A stretch of 64,000 nt of DNA from Phenylobacterium sp. (GTDB lineage Bacteria; Pseudomonadota; Alphaproteobacteria; Caulobacterales; Caulobacteraceae), in the NCBI RefSeq assembly GCF_030680185.1, contig NZ_JAUXVZ010000053.1, positions 1 through 64,000 of the forward strand, in the 5' to 3' direction. Positions 9,264 through 15,969 of the stretch are shown here, piece by piece (the stretch's first letter is position 1; each line of letters begins with the position of its first letter). The notes under the pieces were generated by a model that saw only the letters and a list, made by a program, of their open reading frames with translations, did no database searches and was not told the origin of the DNA. The position numbers and the translations under genes were made by a program.

Positions 9264-9967
9264 GCGTGGGCCTCGTCGCCCACAGGGACAACCAGGCCGT
9301 CGGCCATACGCACGATGCGGTCGGCGCGGGCGGCCAGGGTCTCGTCATGGGTGACCAGCACCAGCGCCGCCTCGGCCTGCGCCAGCAGGTCAAACATCAG
9401 ATCGGCGACCATGGCGCCGTTGGCCCCGTCCAGATTGCCGGTGGGCTCGTCGGCGAACAGGAGCTCGGGCCGCACGGCGAGCGCGCGAGCCAGCGCCACG
9501 CGCTGCTGCTCTCCGCCGGACAGCTGGTGCGGATAGTGGGTCAGCCGCGCCGCCAGTCCCACCCGGCCGAGCCAGGCGTCAGCTTCGGCCATGGCGTCGC
9601 GCCGCCCGGCCAGCTCCAGGGGGGCGGCGACATTCTCCCGGGCGGTCATGTTGGGCAGCAGGTGGAAGCTCTGGAAGACCAGCCCCACCCGGCCGCGACG
9701 CAGGCGGGCGCGGCCGTCCTCGTCCAGGGCGCCGAGATCCTGACCGAACAGGCGCACGGTTCCGCTGGTAGGCGTTTCCAGCCCCGCGGCCACCGAAATC
9801 AGCGACGACTTGCCCGAGCCCGACGGGCCGATGATGGCCACGGTCTCGCCCGGGGAAACCGTAAGGTCCACGCCCCGGAGAATCTTCACCGGACCCGCCG
9901 CGGAGGGCAGGCTGAGCGTCAGGGCCGAGAGGGTGAGCGGCGGCGGCGCAGGCGGGTTTTCGGTCAT
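9260..9967 (-). CDS. ABC transporter ATP-binding protein, YbbA/LolD-like
   Basis: A 235-residue ATPase. Walker A is GPSGSGKSS (47-55), the signature is LSGGEQQRVALARAL, Walker B is LLFADEPTGNLD, and the switch histidine lies in LVLVTHDETLA. ATG 9967 is chosen because upstream sequence in frame would run into the divergent esterase promoter. It forms a two-gene operon with the downstream FtsX-type permease and diverges from the tesA-like gene by 67 bp. The ybbA-ybbP-tesA neighbourhood is conserved across many proteobacteria. Confidence 0.92.
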   Translation of the reverse strand: MTENPPAPPPLTLSALTLSLPSAAGPVKILRGVDLTVSPGETVAIIGPSGSGKSSLISVAAGLETPTSGTVRLFGQDLGALDEDGRARLRRGRVGLVFQSFHLLPNMTARENVAAPLELAGRRDAMAEADAWLGRVGLAARLTHYPHQLSGGEQQRVALARALAVRPELLFADEPTGNLDGANGAMVADLMFDLLAQAEAALVLVTHDETLAARADRIVRMADGLVVPVGDEAHA

Positions 9968-10034
9968 GAGGCTCCCGATGGCGGGCTTAAGCGTTTCCTG
10001 CCCGCCCGGCCGACCTATATGGGGGACCACAGCC

Positions 10035-10736
10035 ATGACCGCACGCCGAACCTTGCTCTCCCGTCGAACCCTCCTGCTGGGCGCCCTGGCGCTTGGCGCC
10101 GCGTCGTGCGGGCGCGAGACTAATCCGCCCGCCCCGCAGGACGCGCCCGCAGGCGAGCCGCCGCCCCCACCCGGGGCCAGCGCGGACCTACCCGTGGTCG
10201 CCATTCTCGGGGACTCCATCACCGCGGGCTATGGCCTGCCGGCGAGCGAAGCCCTGCCCGCCCAGCTGGAGGCGGCCCTGGCGGCGGCCGGAACGCCGGT
10301 GCGGGTGCGGGCCGCTGGCGTGTCGGGCGACACCACCGCCGGCGCCCTGGCCCGGCTGGGCTTCAGCATCCAGAACGACACCGACCTGTGCGTCGTGGCC
10401 GTGGGCGGCAACGATCTTTTGCAGGGGATCGAGCCGGCGCGGATGCGCGCAAATCTGGAGGCCATCATCACCGGACTCCAGGCCCGCAACATCTCGGTCC
10501 TGCTGGCCGGCATGCAGGCGCCGCCCAGCTATGGCGCCTACGCGACCGACTTCGCCGCTGTGTTCACAGAGCTCGCCCGGACCTACGACATCCCCCTCTA
10601 TCCCTTCCTGCTGGACGGCGTCGCCCTCGACCCCGCCCTGAACCAGGACGACGGCATCCACCCCAATGCGGCCGGCGTAAAGATCATCGCCCAGCGCCTG
10701 GCCCCGGCGGTCGCAGGGGCGTTGGCCGGGGGTTAG
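10035..10736 (+). CDS. Arylesterase/lysophospholipase, SGNH hydrolase (TesA-like)
   Basis: A 233-residue exported SGNH hydrolase. The N-terminus has a twin-arginine-like SRRTLLLG and a lipobox-like GAASC (Cys25), then a proline-rich linker, so it is probably a periplasmic lipoprotein. Block I is GDSITAGYG with nucleophile Ser61, block III is GGND (Asn126), and block V is DGIHPN with Asp206 and His209. These give the Ser-Asp-His triad plus Gly/Asn oxyanion hole. TesA enzymes hydrolyse acyl-CoA, lysophospholipids and aryl esters. It is divergent from its usual ABC partners ybbA/ybbP. Confidence 0.88.
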   Translation: MTARRTLLSRRTLLLGALALGAASCGRETNPPAPQDAPAGEPPPPPGASADLPVVAILGDSITAGYGLPASEALPAQLEAALAAAGTPVRVRAAGVSGDTTAGALARLGFSIQNDTDLCVVAVGGNDLLQGIEPARMRANLEAIITGLQARNISVLLAGMQAPPSYGAYATDFAAVFTELARTYDIPLYPFLLDGVALDPALNQDDGIHPNAAGVKIIAQRLAPAVAGALAGG

Positions 10737-10773
10737 GGGCGGGGACTTCCGCCCGAGCTGACCCAACCCCTTT

Positions 10774-10788
10774 GTTCACTTTTTGTTC
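10774..10788 (+). promoter_or_regulatory. Consensus alphaproteobacterial LexA (SOS) box
   Basis: GTTC (10774-10777), seven bases ACTTTTT, then GTTC (10785-10788): an exact GTTC-N7-GTTC direct repeat, the known LexA operator in Caulobacter and Rhodobacter relatives. It lies in a 144-bp intergenic gap about 93 bp before the ATG at 10881, in a locally AT-rich patch suited to a promoter. The match is seen directly; LexA control is inferred. Confidence 0.75.
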
Positions 10789-10880
10789 TTTACGCAACAC
10801 GTGCCTCATGAGAAAGTCACGAAGTGGTGGTGGCGGGCCGAGCGGCGCGCTCTTGGCGTTCAACGAATTAGTGGGGCGAC

Positions 10881-12029
10881 ATGGTCAGATTTCAGCTGGC
10901 GCGCGATGGCGTGCTCAGGACAATCGACGCATTGAGCGATCAAGCCAGGCGGGAGATCGCCCGCACGCGCAGGGAGGCTCAAGCGGCCGCCGAGCGGGCG
11001 TTCCGTCGTACTCAGCAGAACGCGGCAGAGGCGACCGCTCGGTTGCAAAAGGAGGCTGCCCACGTCCAGGCGCAACTCGCTCAAGCCACTCAGCCGGCCG
11101 TGCGACGGCAGCAGTCCGGCGGGTCGCCACGGCCCACGGCCCAGTCTGTTCTGTCCCGCATAGAGGCTAATCTGGATGGCAACCCCACCGCGAAAGCGCT
11201 GGCGGGTCATCTGGTACAACAAGGCGCCATTCCGATCGGCCTCCTGCGAGGTGGCGCTAAGGCAATTGAAGGATTAGCCGACGCCGCCTTGTTCGTTGCC
11301 CGGGTTCAGAACCCTGTACTGGATAGATTATTGAGCCCTGCCGGTGAGACTGCAGGCGAGCAATTTGGCAGCGCCGTGGAGCGGGGCCTTGAGTACGTCG
11401 TGGAGGGAGCCAGGAATCCGCGGGTATTGATCGAGGATGCTCGGAGCTTCGGCCATCAGATGCGATTGGATTTGGATCCGAGTGCGACGCCCGTGGCGCC
11501 GACGTTCAAAGGAGAACTCCAACGTCGGCTCGACATTGGAATGAACCAGGGCGAGCTAGCTTTCGACGTGGGTTCGCTCGCTTTTGGCGGCCCGCTTGCC
11601 AAAAGCACCAAGGTCTTTGGGGCGGTTAGAGCTTCCCCTGTCGAGAAGTATCTGGCGCAGGGGTTCACGAAAGCCCAGGCCGCCCACTTGGCGAAGCCAT
11701 ACCCAAAGCAAAACATGGGCCACCACGCCGTCGCACGGCGGTGGGGGCTCCCCAAGATATTTTCCGAGAGCGAATTCAATATCCTGAGACCCATCGGCAT
11801 AACGCGGGGGGACTTCTATGAGCGCCATTTTCAGGTTGACCCTCACTTCCATGGGACGAAGCTGCTCAACAGCGGTTGGAGCGGGAAGAAGCTTGGTTTG
11901 AAGCGGCATGGAGCCCTTGGCCGCATCTGGTACGGAACTCCGGAACCCCTAAAGGCGCGGGTGGGCGGACTTAGCGCGGCGGCGGGATCGACTATAGAGT
12001 CAGGTCAAGGCGAGGAGGACGTTCGGTGA
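10881..12029 (+). CDS. Candidate SOS-controlled toxin with C-terminal GHH/HNH-like nuclease domain
   Basis: A 382-residue protein, AT-richer than its neighbours. Residues 1-75 are highly charged coiled-coil helix (REIARTRREAQAAAERAF...), residues 80-200 are mixed helical, and residues near 225-245 carry FDVGSLAFGGPLAKS, resembling the pre-toxin linker seen before polymorphic toxin domains. The C-terminal ~105 residues hold MGHHAVARRWGLP (His281, His282), FNILRP and RGDFYERHFQVDPHFHG, a His/Asn-rich arrangement similar to the GHH/AHH branch of HNH/endonuclease VII toxins. There is no signal peptide. The next gene overlaps by 4 nt and looks like an immunity protein. The upstream SOS box suggests DNA-damage induction. 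The toxin assignment is inference. Confidence 0.55.
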   Translation: MVRFQLARDGVLRTIDALSDQARREIARTRREAQAAAERAFRRTQQNAAEATARLQKEAAHVQAQLAQATQPAVRRQQSGGSPRPTAQSVLSRIEANLDGNPTAKALAGHLVQQGAIPIGLLRGGAKAIEGLADAALFVARVQNPVLDRLLSPAGETAGEQFGSAVERGLEYVVEGARNPRVLIEDARSFGHQMRLDLDPSATPVAPTFKGELQRRLDIGMNQGELAFDVGSLAFGGPLAKSTKVFGAVRASPVEKYLAQGFTKAQAAHLAKPYPKQNMGHHAVARRWGLPKIFSESEFNILRPIGITRGDFYERHFQVDPHFHGTKLLNSGWSGKKLGLKRHGALGRIWYGTPEPLKARVGGLSAAAGSTIESGQGEEDVR

Positions 12030-12442
12030 AGATCAGGCCGTTTGCAGAGTTCGAAACGGAACTGCCCTATGATGGCGTCGAGGGCGACGAGAGTGTTGAT
12101 TTCGAGGAGATTGTGCCGGCCGGCCAGAACATTGCCGAAGCCTGGGCGATAATCCTGAGGCCGCTCGGATATGAGGCCTCAGAGCCTATTCAGGACGATC
12201 ATGGTTGGCGGCTTAACGTAAGGGACCGTCGATACACGTATGAGCTTTTTATCGCCCGTGTATTTGAGAACGAATGCCATCTCCACGCCAAGGAAGCGTT
12301 CGGACTTTTTAGAAGTAAGAATTTCCCCTCGTTTTTGACACAGCTGAACTCGGCGTTGAACGCCGATCCTCGCTTTAGGAACATAGGTTGGTCCGGCTCC
12401 CTCGATGACAGGACCACGACCGATACGCCCATAGTGGAATGA
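12026..12442 (+). CDS. Candidate immunity protein of the upstream toxin
   Basis: A 138-residue acidic protein whose ATG overlaps the toxin-like gene's stop (ATGA), so the two are translationally coupled. The N-terminal third is strongly acidic (YDGVEGDESVDFEEIVPAG), then come an amphipathic helix (EAWAIILRPLGYE) and a run of strands (WRLNVRDRRYTYELFIARVF). There is no signal peptide, membrane segment or DNA-binding motif. Small, acidic, coupled partners of nuclease toxins commonly neutralise a basic catalytic domain. No specific immunity family is recognised. Confidence 0.45.
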   Translation: MKIRPFAEFETELPYDGVEGDESVDFEEIVPAGQNIAEAWAIILRPLGYEASEPIQDDHGWRLNVRDRRYTYELFIARVFENECHLHAKEAFGLFRSKNFPSFLTQLNSALNADPRFRNIGWSGSLDDRTTTDTPIVE

Positions 12443-12499
12443 GCTGCCGGTCAAGCTGCCCAGCTTGCCAAGGCGCAGATTGGCCGCCCTACTGTCTCC

Positions 12500-13342
12500 A
12501 TGAGCCAAGACAGCATCCGAGACCGATCCCGCCGCACCCTTGAGCGCGCCCAGGCCCGTTATGAGGCCGATCCCTCCCTGGCCAACACCGTCTGGTATGG
12601 GCGGGTGCTGGGGTTCCGCTACCGGATCGAGGAGGCCATCGCGGTGTTCAGCGAGGGCCTGGAGCGGTTTCCCGACTCCTTCGAACTGCTCCGCCAGCGG
12701 GGCCATCGCTATCTGTCGACGCGGCGGTTCGCTGAGGGCAAGGCCGACCTGGTCCGGGCCGCAGAGCTGATCGAGGGCATGGCCGAATGGATCGAACCCG
12801 ACGGGCCGGACAACGAGTTGCCCGTGCCGCCCACCAGCATCCAGTTCAACACCTGGTACCACCTGGCGCTCGCCCACTATCTGCTGCGGGAGTGGGACGA
12901 GGCCGAGGCCGCCTATCGCCAGTGCCTCAACTGGGTGCGCCAGGACGACTATGACGGGCTGACCGCCTGCAATGACTGGCTCTACGTGACCCTGCGCCGC
13001 AGGGGCGACGAGGCCGCCGCCGAGGCGGTGCTGGCGGCCATTCCCGAAGGGTTGGCCGATGAGGCCTTCGTCGAGGGGCCGTCCTATTATCGGCGCCTGC
13101 GGATGTACCACGGCGAGCTCGCGCCCGAGGACCTGCTGAGCCCCGACAAGGGGTCCCAGGTGATCCACGACCTGGAGACCATCTACGCCACCCAGGGCTA
13201 CGGCGTCGGCAATTGGTATCTCTACAATGGCGAGACCGACCGCGCCCGGGCGGTGTTCGAGCAGATTCTGCAGGGCCGCAGCCGCTTCGCCTTCGGCTAC
13301 ATCGCCGCCGAGCTTGACCTGCGCGAGATGGCTGGCGCCTGA
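12500..13342 (+). CDS. Tetratricopeptide-repeat protein
   Basis: A 280-residue soluble protein made of TPR-like helix pairs. Recognisable repeats are around residues 20-55 (SLANTVWYGRVLGFRYRIEE with AIAVFSEGLERFPDS), 56-90, 115-150 (TWYHLALAHYLLREWDEAEAAYRQCL) and 225-262 (GNWYLYNGETDRARAVFEQIL). There is no signal peptide. TPRs mediate protein-protein contacts; partner and function are unknown. Start ATG 12500 lacks a strong ribosome site but agrees with the first repeat. Confidence 0.75.
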   Translation: MSQDSIRDRSRRTLERAQARYEADPSLANTVWYGRVLGFRYRIEEAIAVFSEGLERFPDSFELLRQRGHRYLSTRRFAEGKADLVRAAELIEGMAEWIEPDGPDNELPVPPTSIQFNTWYHLALAHYLLREWDEAEAAYRQCLNWVRQDDYDGLTACNDWLYVTLRRRGDEAAAEAVLAAIPEGLADEAFVEGPSYYRRLRMYHGELAPEDLLSPDKGSQVIHDLETIYATQGYGVGNWYLYNGETDRARAVFEQILQGRSRFAFGYIAAELDLREMAGA

Positions 13343-13387
13343 GGCCTGGGCCAAGGATCGCCCGCCTTGACCCGGGCGGCCCATTTC

Positions 13388-13404
13388 GTATCTATTGAAG
13401 ATAC
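13388..13404 (+). promoter_or_regulatory. 17-bp inverted repeat before a methyltransferase gene
   Basis: GTATCT (13388-13393), spacer ATTGA, AGATAC (13399-13404), extended outside by TTTC on the left and GAAA on the right. It lies directly before the start codons of the methyltransferase gene and would suit a dimeric repressor. No regulator gene adjoins it. Confidence 0.4.
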
Positions 13405-13409
13405 ATGAA

Positions 13410-14135
13410 ATGTGGCGCGCCATGACGAAAAGCCAAAGCCCCTTCGCCGACCCGGCCCTGGTCTCGACCTATGCCGACGATACGCCCCTCAAGGTCCCCG
13501 GCCTGGCTGACCTCCATCGCATGGCGATGCTGCTCCTCAGCGAACAGGGGCCGGACGCCGCCGACATTCTCGTGATCGGCGCCGGCGGAGGCCTGGAACT
13601 GAAGGCGATGGCGGAGGTCCGGCGCGACTGGACCTTCACCGGCGTCGATCCATCCCGCGCCATGCTGGACCTCGCCCGTCGCCACATCCAGCCCTTCGGC
13701 GACCGGATCACTTGGGTGGAGGGCGTGGCGGAAGATGCGCCTCCGGGCCCCTTTGATGGGGCGACCTGTCTGCTCACCCTTCATTTTCTTGAGGCGGCCG
13801 AGCGGCGGCGGACCCTGGCGGCCATCCACGATCGCCTGAAGCCGGGCGGCCGCCTGATCGTCGCCCATCACGCTGCGCCAGGCGGCGACGCCGAACGCTG
13901 GCTGGCGCGCTCAGCCGCCTTCGCCAACCGCGGCGCGCTCGACTGGGAGAAGGCCAGAGCCTCGGCCAAGGCGATGGCGGAGCGGCTGCCGCTCAGCTCG
14001 TGCGCAGACGAAGAGCGGCTGCTCCGGGAGGCGGGATTTATCGAGGTGACGCTCTTCTACGCCGCCTTCTCATTCCGCGGCTGGGTGGCGACGGCCGCGC
14101 CGGCCGCGAGGTCGCGGTCGTCGGAGGACAGGTAA
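13410..14135 (+). CDS. Class I SAM-dependent methyltransferase
   Basis: About 241 residues. Motif I is ILVIGAGGGLELKAM, binding S-adenosylmethionine; motif II is WTFTGVDPSRAML; post-motif III is LKPGGRLIVAHH. The start may be ATG 13410 or ATG 13422. The protein resembles the Methyltransf_12/25 class; the substrate is unknown. The C-terminus becomes Arg/Ser rich after the last strand (FSFRGWVATAAPAARS), so the last ~10 residues may be altered by the mobile-element junction just downstream. A 17-bp palindrome overlaps the upstream region and may regulate it. Confidence 0.8.
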   Translation: MWRAMTKSQSPFADPALVSTYADDTPLKVPGLADLHRMAMLLLSEQGPDAADILVIGAGGGLELKAMAEVRRDWTFTGVDPSRAMLDLARRHIQPFGDRITWVEGVAEDAPPGPFDGATCLLTLHFLEAAERRRTLAAIHDRLKPGGRLIVAHHAAPGGDAERWLARSAAFANRGALDWEKARASAKAMAERLPLSSCADEERLLREAGFIEVTLFYAAFSFRGWVATAAPAARSRSSEDR

Positions 14136-14500
14136 GTCTCCGACACGCCCTCCTAAGCCAGGGGGATCAGCTTGGTCCGGATGAAATCGACGCGGCCACT
14201 CACGCCGTCGCGAAGCGTCAGGTTTCGGAAGAGCGACGAACGCCAAGCAGGGTGGCGGTGGACGCAGTGCGAGGAGCAGAATTCTCAGCTTTTCCCTGTT
14301 TCTTCATTTCGGCCGCGCCTCCAACTACGCCCGCGCCGCTCTACTCTGAGATAAGGCCCGGAGAATGCTTCACTTTTCGGCTCCCAGCTCTTGAGCATCC
14401 GAAATTCGCCGGCCGTGGAACAGGGAAATCAGTCCAGGCGAACAGCGATCGGGTCGCCTCATAACAGGGAGAGCTTCGCCTTGTCAGAACACCCTTGCGA
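14136..14500. other. Gene-free stretch at the edge of a mobile-element scar
   Basis: No supportable gene. Base composition drops in GC and the sequence reads like degraded coding or repeat DNA (runs such as TTTTCCCTGTTTC and scattered stops in all frames). It borders the DUF4062 gene and an integrase remnant, so it is probably the margin of a decayed integrated element. Confidence 0.35.
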
Positions 14501-15622
14501 TTAGCGCGCCTGACGCTGGCGCCTGAGCGGCACGAGGATGTCGTCTATGAGCCGGGCGTGATCCAGGCGCAGCGCAGCGCGCGGACGGCTGAGCGAGACC
14601 GGCGGTCGATCATCACCATAGTTCATAGCCATCGACACGGAATTGGGGCTGGCAGCATGCTCGGCCTGAGTACGCCACGAGAGGTGCTCGGCGCCCTCGA
14701 TGCGAGCTGCGATACCAACATGCGTCATCCGCTGCGTTGGGTCGATGCGCTCCAGAAGCGAGCCGCTGTAGGACATCGCGGTCCCGATGGCCGCGTGAAT
14801 GTTTTCTTCGAGGATCACGGTTAATCCTCCCCGCCCCCATTGATCTTCCGAGGAGGACGCCGCCGGAACCCGGATCCCAATAGAACCTTGCTCATCCACC
14901 AAAACGGCGGCGCCGCGTTCCTGCATTACGACGAGAGCCGCTTCTTCGATCGTGGACGTCACCCCTTTCGCCCGATCGAAGAAGCGGCTCTCGCCGAACA
15001 TCGCGCTTTGGTGGATCGCGTCAACGAAATCAGGGGACTCGATTTCGACGGGCCGCAGGATCGATTGTAACGGTCCACCGACAACGGCGACGCTTAGCGT
15101 CGTAGCCTCGGAGTAGCTGTTACGGCGCTCCCCCGGTACCATTGCGATCGCCTTCGCGATCAGTGCTTGCGGGTCCAGAGGTCCGACGGCGTTGGCCAGC
15201 TCGAAATCATGAAGGGCGCGGGTGATCCCGATCTGCAAGGCGCCAGCGTCGCGGAAACTTCCACGGAACAGACCGCCTTCCCATCCCTGGACCTCAGCAA
15301 TGAACGCCGCCTGCTGTTCGCCGGGTGCAATCCCTTCTTGGACGAAGGCGATGACCGGCTTCCTTCCGCAGGCCTCCCGGTATTCTTCATGTGTCGCGGA
15401 CAACCCCGAGGTTGGCTGCACGGCGCCGTATTCCTCCCCGAGCACCAGCACGACCACGTCGGAGTCTCTCAATCCCTGTAAGCAGGCCACCTGAGGGGAG
15501 TTTGGCTGTGCGCCGAAATCCTCGGCCATGATGGGTCGATGGCGAAGCGTTTCGATTGCCGCTTTGCCGGCTCCGCGCATGTCAGAGAACCCAGCGATAA
15601 GCGAGCTAAGAAAGACCTTCAT
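14501..15622 (-). CDS. DUF4062 domain protein
   Basis: A 373-residue protein; ATG 15622 is preceded by GGAG at seven bases. Residues 1-100 are a DUF4062 domain: MKVFLSSLIAGFSDMR, then SDVVVLVLGEEYG and SATHEEYREACGRKPVIAFVQ, as in the N-terminal effector/sensor domain often fused to STAND NTPases or defence proteins. The remaining ~270 residues are mixed alpha/beta with no P-loop or other recognised motif. DUF4062 resembles TIR/SIR2-like Rossmann-type folds, but no catalytic residues can be assigned here. It lies between degraded DNA and an integrase fragment, pointing to acquisition by transfer. A defence role is plausible, not shown. Confidence 0.65.
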   Translation of the reverse strand: MKVFLSSLIAGFSDMRGAGKAAIETLRHRPIMAEDFGAQPNSPQVACLQGLRDSDVVVLVLGEEYGAVQPTSGLSATHEEYREACGRKPVIAFVQEGIAPGEQQAAFIAEVQGWEGGLFRGSFRDAGALQIGITRALHDFELANAVGPLDPQALIAKAIAMVPGERRNSYSEATTLSVAVVGGPLQSILRPVEIESPDFVDAIHQSAMFGESRFFDRAKGVTSTIEEAALVVMQERGAAVLVDEQGSIGIRVPAASSSEDQWGRGGLTVILEENIHAAIGTAMSYSGSLLERIDPTQRMTHVGIAARIEGAEHLSWRTQAEHAASPNSVSMAMNYGDDRPPVSLSRPRAALRLDHARLIDDILVPLRRQRQAR

Positions 15623-15698
15623 CTAAGCGCTCCAATCCAGCTCCCGAGATCATTCCTAATCCGGATGGAGTGCTGCGGCTCCAATGTCATGCCGCCTC

Positions 15699-15899
15699 TC
15701 ACACCTGGCTGAGAATTTTGGCAGCCATCGCCGCCTTATCCTGGGGCAAGAAGCGTCCGTAGTGCTTGGCGACCATGTCTGGTGTGTCTTGGATCGCGTA
15801 GCTCGCTTGTTCGTATGAGCCGGCTTTTTTGAGGATGTGGGTGGCGAGTACGTCGCGCACAGCGGCAGCGACCTGCCCGTGTGAGCCCCGCTCAAAAGA
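15699..15899 (-). pseudogene. Tyrosine integrase, C-terminal fragment
   Basis: Reading the minus strand to stop 15699-15701 gives about 66 residues ending DKAAMAAKILSQV. Inside are VRDVLATHILKKAGSYEQAS, AIQDTPDMVAKHYGRFLPQD: the H-x-L/I helix and the tyrosine-bearing KHYGRF segment of phage-type integrases. No start codon or N-terminal arm-binding domain is present, and upstream sequence goes straight into a promoter, so this is a decayed remnant. It explains the foreign look of the adjoining DUF4062 region. Confidence 0.7.
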
Positions 15900-15914
15900 C
15901 CCCGAGAAAATATG

Positions 15915-15947
15915 ATTCTACTATTCCCGTAGAATTTATATTCTTTC
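15915..15947 (+). promoter_or_regulatory. Inverted-repeat operator and promoter element of the first TonB receptor
   Basis: ATTCTAC (15915-15921), seven-base spacer, GTAGAAT (15929-15935): perfect 7-bp arms in an AT-rich patch, followed at 15937-15947 by TATATTCTTTC. The same TATATTCTTTC occurs at 26538-26548 before the second TonB receptor of the cluster. It is a good candidate for an Rrf2-type operator overlapping a promoter. Confidence 0.5.
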
Positions 15948-15969
15948 CGTGCGGCGAGAGCCGTTCGGG

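Noticed and set aside
10881..12029. Rhs/CdiA-type secreted toxin
   Set aside because: The protein lacks repeats, signal peptide and secretion-linked domains; only the C-terminal part resembles polymorphic toxin tips.
15656..15895. 79-codon minus-strand frame
   Set aside because: It is out of phase with the integrase remnant, which is the real coding trace in this stretch.
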